The notes beneath the pieces were generated by a model. The model was not told the origin of the DNA and made no database searches. It saw only the letters and a list, made by a program, of their open reading frames with translations. From Pogostemon cablin (Eukaryota > Streptophyta > Magnoliopsida > Lamiales > Lamiaceae): 64,000 nucleotides of DNA. The stretch lies in assembly GCA_023678885.1 (NCBI GenBank), contig CM043009.1, positions 13,695,117 to 13,759,116 on the forward strand. The letters run 5' to 3'. Positions 54,780 through 64,000 of this stretch are shown in pieces. The first letter of the stretch is position 1. Every line of letters starts with the position of its first letter. A program made the translations under genes and the position numbers.

Positions 54780-57775
54780 AAAAGATCATGGTTGAATTGA
54801 TGAATGAATTTGAAATACATGGAATAGAAGTTGAAGGGGAAACCTAAGTCAATTTTATTCTCCATAATTGCCTAGACGTTTTGAGTAAGTTCCACCTGAA
54901 TTACAAGAGGTTGTATACGGTGGGAAACTTCTAACAAAACATGTGGCAAAAGAAAGCCATTTTTCATCATGATGTGAACAAGTTTAATATCTTATTTACT
55001 AATGGTTTAAACATGATTAGTGATGGCATCTACTGACACGAAGTATGTAGATACTGGAATCACTAAATATTTATCACTAAGTGAGGATAAGATTATTATG
55101 ACATGGGTATAACTATGAAGGTAGTGGCTATTGCAGTGGGAGTTGTTTATTTATCTCATGATAAGAATAAACGATTGATTATGAGAAATTATCTTTACGT
55201 ACGTTTCATAGAAAGAATTTAATTTTGGTTTCTATGCATTAACGGATGGATACTTCATTTCATTTAAATGACATGGTCATAGTAATGAGGAATGAGGCTA
55301 TAATCCGTTAAAGTACGTTGGTGGATAAAAAGTATACTCTTGAATCATGTACATCCGACAGATGCAATAAATAGTAATTAAATAATGCATCTTCTAATAT
55401 TAGTAAGAGAAAGGAACCTTCGGAGAAGAACTAAACCATACATTTGACATCTAAGATTAGTTCATTTTACTTAGGTATGATTCAAAAGTTGATAGCCGAT
55501 AGACCGTAAGGTTTATCTGAAGTGGAAACTATCGGACTTGCGAGTCTTGCTTGGAAGTAAAAATGATTAACTGCCTTTTCAAGGCTGTGGGGTGTAGAGC
55601 CAAAGATATATATGTTGGAATTAGTTCATTCTAGTTCAAGCGAACCTAATATTATCCAGGCGAGAGGTGGTTATGAATATTCGAAGATTATTATGGAAAC
55701 CAATATATTTATGTGATGCACTGCATGTCTAAGTTCTTTGATTAATTCAAGAATTATAAGGCTGGTACAGTGAAGCATCATGGAAAATATATTAAGTCAT
55801 TACGATTCAATCATGATGGCGAATACCTCTTGGGATAGTTAGGAGCTATTGATCAGAAGTTGAGATTAAATCTCAAGTTGACTACACCGGGTATGCCCCA
55901 ATATGAATGGTGTGGTGGATAGAAGGAATAAGGCTCTTATGGTTATGATTAGATAAATGTTGAATTATTTGGAATAATTAAAATTCATTTTATGGATATG
56001 CCCTAAAAACAGTAATTCGTAAAATATTTGTCTGTTTGTGGGACATCTTAGAAAAATGAAGGTTGATTTATTTAGTCCAAAAGATCGAAGGGTGACTGTT
56101 AACACAAACACCAAATTTTTGGAAAAAGACTATGTAATAAATCACAAACCCATGTATGAGTTGTTCTAAAGGAAGTGAGAGAAAAATACAAAGTTAAAGT
56201 ATCAATTGTACAAGTGGATATGCCACAAGGTAAACTGCAACGCGTGTCACGTCTGATACACAATTACATGTAGTGTCTTGTCGTAGTAGGAGGGTTGTAT
56301 GACAACCCATAAATATATGTTTTGGGAGAGTCGTGAGACTTGATCCCTAGTGAACATGGTATTGTCCAACGGATACGACGTAGCACTACAAGATGAAAAT
56401 GCAGAATCTTAGTAAGTTGCAATGAATGTTGAAATAGAATCTACAGATTCTATATTAAGTCTGGGAACTTGTATGACCACTAAATAGTGTAAAAGCTATT
56501 GGAAGTGGTCATAGGAAATAAAATAGGATCATACGGTAAGGTGAAAACCCTTGGAAGCAAAGCTTGTTGCGAAAAGGTGTACTCAGAAAGAAATGGTTCG
56601 ATTATGAGGAAACATGTTCGCTGGTAGCTATGCTTATGTTGATCTGGATTCTTTTATTGCTGCTATGAGGAACAGCAAATAGATGTCAAAGACAGCTTTC
56701 CTGATTGGAAGTCTTGAGGAAAACATCTATGTGAAGCAACCAGAGTGATTCATTGCAAAGTACTAATAGCATTTTGATAGTAAGCTTAAAATTGTCCAGC
56801 GATGGACTAAAGCAAGCTTTAAGTTCGTGAAGCATTTGTTTTGATTAGGTAATCCAGTGGCATGGATTTAAATTAATGAGCGGATGAGTCTTGTGTGTTG
56901 TAAAGAGTGACGGAAACGTGGTGGTGTTTTTTGTACTATACGTAGATAGTATCTTGCTCATCGGAGACAATGAAAGAGTATTATCGGGCGTATGGGTACG
57001 GTTAATAAAGCGGTAGAGATAAAGGACTTAAGAAAGGCAAAATATATCCTTTTGATCATGGTAATACGGATCACAAGAAAGGATATTATGCTTATCTCAA
57101 GTTTCATAAAATGATACAGTCCATACTCATTTAGCATGTAAATTTATCTAAGTGAATGTGTCTTTGAGACACAAGAAGAAGATAAAGAGGATGAAAGCGG
57201 TTCCTTATGCTTCGGCGAATAAGGAAGCTTAATCTAAGGAATGCTATGAACGATGTTGGATATCTGTTTTGCTGAATGCATCAACAGTGGGTATCAACGT
57301 AACCCGGAACAAGAATGATGAACTGTGGTAAGACATTTATAAAGTGCCTGAGAAGGACTGGAAATTATATGTGGACTTACTGGACAGATTCACTACTTCT
57401 TGTGGATTACGTAGATTCGGATTTTTTTTAGTCAGATTGGACGGTAGTAAATTCTCCTCAAAGGTTATGTGTTTAATTTTAGGAAGTAGAGTCATAATGT
57501 GGAGGAGTGTTATATAGAAATATATTTCAGACTCCGGACTCCATCATGGAAAGATGATAAATTGGAGCCTATACGGCAGCCAAAGTATCTATATGACTCT
57601 AGAGACTTCATGATGGACTTTGAAGTGTTTCTAAGTTTGCCCAAGGTAATCACAATTTACATTGATGATATTGGTGCAGTTGCAAACTTGAAGAAATCAC
57701 AAGTCCATAAGGCAATTAAACACATGGAGCGCGAGTACCACCTGTTACGAGAAATCATATGATAAGGGGAAGGTT
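54780..57775 (+). pseudogene. Copia gag-pol remnants
   Basis: Readable pieces in order: gag (54780-54990, with a LPRxFExV-like run and VYGGKLLTKHVAKE); integrase (55600-56180, with RGGYEY, GMPQxNGVVDRRNKTLM near 55890-55960, and LFSPKDRRVTVNT near 56065); RT (56570-57130, with DYEETCS then MDVKTAFL-like and SLEENIYVKQPE, and a YVD-SILLIGDNE active site near 56937-56970); RNase H (57480-57770, with YIDDIGAVAN, SQVHKAIKHM and YHLLREI). All are separated by frameshifts or stops, so no protein can be made. Confidence 0.85.
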
Positions 57776-57914
57776 GTTGTTGCCTAGATTGCATCAGATG
57801 ATGACCTAGTAAACCATTTACAAGGACCTTAAGGCGAGAGCTTTTAATGGTCGTGTAAGTGGGAGTAGGAATCAGATATATGGCAGAAGACATGACAGCA
57901 TAGTCATTTAGTAT

Positions 57915-57924
57915 AAGTGGGAGA
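57915..57924 (+). other. Polypurine tract (copia)
   Basis: AAGTGGGAGA immediately upstream of the 3' LTR, the classic plant copia plus-strand primer. Confidence 0.85.
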
Positions 57925-57925
57925 T

Positions 57926-59122
57926 TGTTGGATTGTATACTAAAAGTCTAGCTTTAGTATGAACAATGTTACAACAATATTTGAAATGAGAATCATATGA
58001 TCAAATAATTGCATCTTATAATTTATTTATATGCATGATGCAATAGTCCACTTACTTTATACTGTAGATAATATGTTGTGCGACAACACGCGGAAGATCA
58101 TATTATCGGTTTCCTTATAAAGTATAAACAGATGCTCACAACTGAGATAGACAGGGACTCTCTATCGGTATGGTTGTAGTGTGGTTTGGTATTAGCTTGT
58201 CTTGGCTATAGAATCACATTAGTGCACTTGTGTGTATTGAGCAGGACCGCCTGAGATCGTTCTTCTTATACTGACTATATAGTAAAACTTGATCTCTGTT
58301 ATTATGGAAGTTCGTGCTCTTAATCCCTATACAATAACCTCGACACGTAGGGCAGTATGTATTTCTTTGATTCATCAATGGGTGAGATTTATAAGTATTA
58401 AATCAACAAACTCGGTGAGTTGGGAAATAGTGTTGTATCTATGGTGTGCTGTTGATTGTAGAAGGAATCCATGTCCGACATAGGTTGATGATGTCCCCTT
58501 GAGGAGCTCATAAGATTTATCATGTAAATCTTGCAAGTGGATTAATTTCCGGCATGATAATAAGGTTGAGTGGTACTACTCTCGGTTGAGATATTAATTA
58601 ATTTGAGTTGTCAGTAACTTAATTAATTAATGGGCATTGTATATCTTAAACATGGGGAGACTGTCGGGCTTATAATAAAAAGGAGCCCAGAACATAATTT
58701 TGTGATTGGACGGGTAGTGCAGTAATAATATTTTAGTGGACTATATTATTATTATAGATTTAATTAAAAGCTTTGGGCTAAGCTTGGTTAATTAAATTCA
58801 ATTGAGGCCCAGTCCAATTTCTCCTCCTGGTCCCTGCTGTAGCCCAACTATATAAGTCATCTCAGCTCCTGTTAACCCTAAGTCAGTGCCTCATTTGACA
58901 GTTAGAAAAGAACAGGAGCAGATTGAGAGAATCCTGCGGATTATTGCCCACACAACAGCAGGATTCGACTTGGGACATACAGCAGAAGATTGAGAGGTGG
59001 TTCTCTGCTGTTCATCCTCTACATCAACCCAGAAGTACGATAAACATTATATTCGCTTCCGCTGATTGTTTGCCTGATTTCCTTAACGGGTCACGTTGAA
59101 CCACACGATCCAATTGCCAACA
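57926..59122 (+). repeat. 3' LTR of the copia element
   Basis: About 1197 bp, same ends as the 5' LTR. Small indels near 58760 and 59010-59050 account for the length difference. Confidence 0.93.
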
Positions 59123-59127
59123 GCTGT

Positions 59128-60093
59128 CATGCTGGCAAAAGCAGGGGTTTCAACCGATTTTACCTACTAGGGTTTGAATGTGGAAGTTATGCGCGAAACA
59201 GTGAGACTGTGCAAGCCCACTCTACCACGACCATTTGGTCGAGCGGCGTGAAAAATTCGATTCCGTGCATAGATATACCGCTCGACCACACCTCGACCAA
59301 GATCAATTCCGCTCGACCAAGACCATTCTGGTCGACTAGGGGACACGTGATCCTATTTTTGGTAATTTTGTACCCCTAGTAAGTGAATGTTTATGTTTTC
59401 AAAGAACAAGCCCATCCAAAGTCCGTTAGGAGAGCTTACAAGTATGAAAGGGGATGCAGATCACACCAAGGAAGTACCGCAAACATAATAATCATCCTAC
59501 ACCCCACAAGGGGGGATTACCCCCTACACCATCACATCCATCCCTTCCTCCATCCATCTATTACTGTGAAAATTCATCTGTTGAATCATGAGGAGAACCA
59601 AGAGGAGGATTCAAAATGGAGAAGGACGCGATGACTCCCGTATCTAGGGTTTTATTTATTTCCTAATTTATCTTGTATTTTCCAAATATATGGGTAAGAT
59701 CTATCCAACCCCTATGATTGTTCTTTGTAACATAATGGGCTAGAACCGTTTTGGTAGATATAGAGTTTGAAGGTTTTTATGAATTAATTGAACTTTTGTG
59801 TGTATACTCCGTACAACACTACTTGTGAATTTATTTTATATATAACTATGCATTTTTAATCCATATTCAGAGTTGTTTTGTACATCTTCAATTAATATAT
59901 AGAGTCTGAATATATATTGGTTGTGGATTGATTGCGTTCCCCGTTGAACAGGATTCCATGTTATGATTCTAAGTGAGGGGACTCCGAAGCTTCATTAAAA
60001 CTATCATATATAAATGTTTATTAATTGAATTGAATTCGGGTTAGTAAGCAGGATAAAGAGGGTATTTTTATAGTACCTATAAAGGGAGATCAT
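59128..60093 (+). repeat. Athila/Tat-like LTR, right part, plus strand
   Basis: Continues the LTR begun at 50542. It has a field of CTCGACCAAG words (59225-59340), a purine-rich leader, and from 59690 a segment that is the inverted counterpart of 60573-60990 in the next element. It breaks off exactly where the minus-strand element starts. Confidence 0.7.
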
Positions 60094-61724
60094 TGTTGGG
60101 CGTTATCACAACACACAATTTTAATCCTCAAGTATGAAGGATGGAATTGTAGCTTAGATAAGCGACCAAGTTATATTATCGAACCCAAAGGACAGTTGGT
60201 TATCAATTTATTATTATCTAAACTAAGAGAAACTTTATTGGCAATTTGAGTTTAGAATAATTATCGATCTAATAAAGAAATAATAAAATAGGAAATAAAA
60301 TAGAACAGTAGAGATAACGAGAGTTGCTCAAGTGAGAAGATAGGTAGCTCTTCAGGCATCCAATTTCACTAATTAATCTCCTTTCCATGTGTCAATGTCC
60401 GACTCTGTCTTGTGGATTATGGACGCATCACTAAACCATGCAAATCTACTCTATAGACACAAGCAGATAAGCGTGTAACACGTGTGAATTATCTCGGAGC
60501 ATGAAACATAATTACACCCCCTTTCTAGGTACTATCAGTATCAATTATTTCCCGTGCACTAAGTACTCTAACCCGATATGATCTCCCTTTATAGGTACTG
60601 TATAATTATCCTATTTATCCTACTTACTAACCCGAATTCAGTTCAATTAATAAGTATTCATATAAAATAGTTCTAATAAAGCTTCAGAGTCCCCTCACTT
60701 AGAATCATAATATGTAATCCTGCTCAGCAGTGGACGTACTCAATCAATAACCAAGATATGTTTTCAGACTCTACATAAAAGTTAATGATCCACAAAACGA
60801 CTCTGAGTATGAATGAATAAAGCATAGTCTTATATGAAATAAAAGACAAGTAGTGTTAAACGGAGCATATACACAGAAGTTCAATTAACTAGATAAAAAC
60901 CTTCATAACCCTAGAACTACCAAAGTGGTTCTAGCCCATGACGTTTCGAAGAACGTTCATGGTATTTGGATAGATCTTACCCATAGTCTTAAAAATTACA
61001 AGAAAGATTAAGTTGCAAAGTAAACCCTAGATGTGGGCGCCGTCGCTTCTCGCTCTGTCTTGAATCTTCACTTGATTCTCACTTGATTCGCTGTACGAAT
61101 CTCTCTCTACAGCTCCTGCAGATAGAGTTAGGGTTTGAATATAGTATAGGATGGATGTGGAATCTAACTCCCTTTTTGATATGATAGGCACCCCTTTTTA
61201 TACTTGTAACTTCTCTTCATGGACCCTTACTGGGCTTTTTCGTAGAAAACATGCACATGCAAGCACTGGAAGTAAAAATATTGACTTTTCGGTATTGATG
61301 TATCCCCGTTTGACCAAACTGGGCTTGGTCGAATGAGACCTTCTTGGTTGAACCACGGGTCTGTACGCTGAAACTCCTCCCGTTCAACTTAGCTTCTCAG
61401 TTCGACTTGTTGTAACTTGATCGAACGGGATGGTCTTGGTCGAACGACCTCTCTGTAAGCTAAAACAACCCTGTTCGATTTCTTCTTTGTAGTTCGACCA
61501 CCTTGAGCTTGGTCGAACGGCATAACTATGGTCGAACTGCACCTCGAAAAATATATTTTCCCATTCCGAGTACTTTTAACCTATTTTCCAGTACAAATAT
61601 GCTCAAATAGCCTCAGTAGCATCTGATTCGTGTGTTTTTCATAAACATCCCGATTTGTCTTGATAATAGACCAAATCATACTCAATTTTCGCATAAATCC
61701 AAGCTCAAAATACGTGAATTATCA
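60094..61724 (-). repeat. 3' LTR of a minus-strand Athila-like element
   Basis: On the minus strand it begins TGATAATTCACG and ends CGCCCAACA (1631 bp). It has a U3 field of GTTCGACCAAG words (61310-61550). A polypurine tract lies just upstream on the minus strand, so this is the 3' LTR and the element body extends to the right beyond the window. The 5 bp before it on the plus strand (ATCAT) should be the target duplication; its partner is outside the window. Confidence 0.75.
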
Positions 61725-61735
61725 CTCTTATTAAA

Positions 61736-61743
61736 CCCCCAAA
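61736..61743 (-). other. Polypurine tract of the Athila-like element
   Basis: Minus strand TTTGGGGG, eleven bases upstream of the LTR start, preceded by GAGCAACATGTAAG, the usual 3' border of Athila/Tat internal regions. Confidence 0.6.
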
Positions 61744-63569
61744 CTTACATGTTGCTCACCCCGAGGCAATGAAAATCAAGACAAGGCAAGAGTGTAATCA
61801 CGAGATCCTTATAACAAGCACAACCTATTCTAACACATGCAATTGTATTAATTCAAAACATGCATTCATCCATCATACCTTTCATCCATGCAAACATATC
61901 AATCAACCACAATACTTGTACGAGTGTAAAATCATCTAGCTCACTAGGTAAGTGTTTACTCTTGTGCTCAAGTGTAAAAGATGTACACTTCTAACTTGTT
62001 AGTATATACGCTCAAAATCAATTCATATATTCGAGTAACCATAAGCTTGGCCAAGGTCCCAATAATCAATTCAGGATTATTTCAACACTAGGATCACAAA
62101 GGACTTGTTCTTTGGGTTGTAATGTTGGCTCTTTGGTAAAGGTAGGAGAATATAGATAAAGTGACTAACTTCACTAGTAGAGAATTACCTTGGAAAGTTG
62201 CTTTTCATCAAACAACATTAATACTTATTCTCCTTCATCATTCTCATGATATTTTCAATATTTCTTCTCCTACTTCACTTGGAATCAACATCTTTCTTCT
62301 TCTTCAAAGTACAAGGTACCAATTTCGGGCACTACCCTTTTAAGCAATCAGGGTACGGGTTTCAGGCATTACCCCTTCATAAGATTTAACCACCTTTTAT
62401 TTTCATCACTACACAAACTTTCCTTTCCTTTTCTTCTTCATATACGACCTAGCAATTTATTCATCTTAACTCTCTACTAGTAAATAGGGTATTCCAAAGC
62501 TTAAGTATAGGTAAATAAAGGCTTTTTATCATAGGCTTGTCAAAAAAAAGCTTGAAAGGCTCAACGGGGCTTCTAATGATATAAACTACAAGGTAGGATA
62601 AAATTTTGCTGAGTGGCTCAATTATCAATAACGGCCTAAGATCATTTCCTAGTATTTATCAATTATAAACTTCAAACAAGTCTCCAAGCCAAGTTCTAGA
62701 ATACGAACATATGAACGATACTCATAAGAATAAAGTATCATGCATTGATATAACATGATTAAAAAGCTCAAATTCTCACATGGGTTATAAATTTCTAAGC
62801 ACTCTTCAAAGCATGCAATCAACATCAACCTCTATATAAACTACAAGTAATAACGGTACATGCGTATCATCAATAAATCAACATGCATCAAAAATAGGTG
62901 CACATGCACAATCAAGAAGCATCATACTATCCAAATCAAACTGATCAACATCTAAATCAAACAGATCCAATATATCCATCATCCATCAATATCAAGTACA
63001 AACCACTCACACATGAATCTCAAACAAATACTTAACCATCCACACAATCACTCAATCTGTAAAGTGAAAAAGAGAATGGAGATAAGAAGAAATGGAAAAA
63101 GATAAAACTTGGCACCACTACTCCTCTGGAGCATCATCATCGCTCGCTTCATTACGCTAATCATCGAAATTCCTTTGCAAGGTATCTATCTTCCTGTCCA
63201 ACGCTTCATAATTCTCATTCAAATCTCTCAATCTCCTATCCATAGCATCATATCGGAGGTTGAGCGTAGCTAATTAGTGTTTGCCAAATCTAACTGTTGA
63301 TTCGTCTCTTGCTGGTTCGCATTCAGAGTGGCAAAATGCTCGTTCATCATTCTAAACTACTCTCTATAAAAGTAATCTTAGGACTGTCAGAAATCCTACT
63401 ACTACTGTGGTGATGGCTCATAGTACAAATACTGCTATGGCTGCTGCGATGGCTCCATGGGAGAAAAATCCATCTTCGGCTGCTCATAAGCTGGCTGCTG
63501 CTCCTCATCCTCGTCTACAAAGTTCGCTGGATTTCCCACTAAAATCATATCTGCACCAATGTAAATACC
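61744..63569 (-). other. Non-coding 3' internal region of the Athila-like element
   Basis: AT-rich sequence between the third ORF and the 3' LTR, as is usual for Athila/Tat elements. A degraded glutamine/proline and charged tail (NPANFVDEDEEQQP, minus strand near 63510-63560) and a coiled-coil-like stretch (63110-63300, with LRDLNENYEALDRKIDTL-type text) continue the ORF in broken form. Confidence 0.55.
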
Positions 63570-64000
63570 CTAGATATGCATCTCAGCTAAAAGCCTCCAG
63601 TTTCCTTCTCCAATGCAAGTGTCGGATATCGCCTTGTGCTCCGAAGTGTTCATCAAAATATTGTTGTTGATATGAACAGTAGTAAGATCAACAAGTGATA
63701 ATGGGAACTTGAAAGAAATCAAATTCTTGCCACAGATGAACATCCACATATCATCACTCCTTTGAATCAAGCCCATCCTCACACAAGTTGATAAAATCAA
63801 ATAAGGATCTTCTCGGATCGGCCTGTGCTTAGTCAAATAAACTCGATAATACTCTGCTATCAGAGTAATCAACCCACCAATGTTTTACCCCTCTTGACAG
63901 AGTGAGTAGAGAACTTATACAACTGCTGTAAAAAGTAAGAAGCTACATTGAATTGAACTTCATTTATCATGCACCATATCACGTATAGCTCTCCTCTCGG
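63570..64000 (-). pseudogene. Third ORF of Athila-type element (putative plant transposon protein domain), broken
   Basis: Minus strand from the window edge: GELYVIWCMINEVQFNVASYF then LQQLYKFS; after one frameshift GGLITLIAEYYRVYLTKHRP, DPYLILSTCVRMGLIQRSDD and EGNWRLLAEM. This resembles the putative plant transposon protein domain found in the ORF downstream of pol (env-like position) in Athila elements; its function is unknown. A frameshift near 63873 and a stop at 63570 break it, and its beginning lies outside the window. Confidence 0.65.

Larger units (their letters stand above)
51070..59122 (+). mobile_element. Full-length Ty1/copia retrotransposon, coding region dead
   Basis: LTRs 51070-52273 and 57926-59122, primer site at 52276, polypurine tract at 57915-57924, and a perfect 5-bp duplication GCTGT (51065-51069 and 59123-59127). 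The internal region reads, in order, a GC-rich leader, gag, integrase, RT and RNase H remnants, all with many frameshifts and stops. The LTRs differ by roughly twenty substitutions plus a few small indels over 1.2 kb, far less decay than the coding region shows. It inserted into the Athila-like LTR. Confidence 0.93.

Overview
The window is nuclear DNA of a flowering plant, very probably a eudicot. It is AT-rich, carries spliced gene remnants of plant families (NRT2 nitrate transporter, CYP86-type P450, G3BP-like NTF2 protein, ARIADNE-type RBR ligase), and is packed with plant LTR retrotransposons and MITEs. I see no intact host gene, no rRNA or tRNA gene, no CRISPR array and nothing prokaryotic. 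The species cannot be named from the sequence alone.

Layout. 1-5.1 kb: AT-rich intergenic DNA with a tRNA-derived SINE, an RBR E3 ligase fragment, a Stowaway MITE and microsatellites. 5.2-8.2 kb: a gene-like leader followed by about ten copies of a 192-bp tandem repeat. 8.4-13.3 kb: a minus-strand Ty1/copia element truncated at its 3' side, sitting in a CACTA end (13.35-13.64 kb). 14.3-15.5 kb: a Pack-MULE-like segment carrying fragments of two unrelated genes (a putative methyltransferase and ribosomal protein bL36). 15.5-23.1 kb: a second, older minus-strand copia family, interrupted by a 2.5-kb MULE that itself holds a solo LTR. 23.1-26.6 kb: an NRT2 pseudogene split by a 2.2-kb solo LTR, head to head with a P450 fragment. 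26.6-31.5 kb: a 191-bp tandem array and an NDUFA5-like exon. 31.55-32.06 kb: a GC-rich foldback element with a tRNA T-arm-like core. 32.67-42.64 kb: a complete, young Ty3/gypsy chromovirus (Tekay/Del type) inserted in a CACTA remnant. 43.2-45.6 kb: nested small TIR elements. 45.8-47.7 kb: a G3BP-like pseudogene with nested Stowaways in an intron. 47.8-49.6 kb: a foldback element whose arms are tandem repeats. 50.5-64.0 kb: a three-level nest, in which a plus-strand Athila/Tat-like LTR is cut first by a full-length copia element (51.07-59.12 kb) and then by a minus-strand Athila-like element running off the right edge.

How it works together. The only element that looks capable of activity is the chromovirus. 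Its gag and pol frames become one frame if a 140-nt GT-AG intron is removed, and its two LTRs (2409 bp each) differ at about a dozen sites by eye. The copia elements have recent LTRs but ruined coding regions, so they were probably moved in trans. Host-gene pieces are all broken and mostly tied to transposon capture or insertion. Target-site duplications read directly from the sequence (TTAAT, GCTGT, CTCCT, TATGAAATT, AAGTG) fix the order of many insertions.
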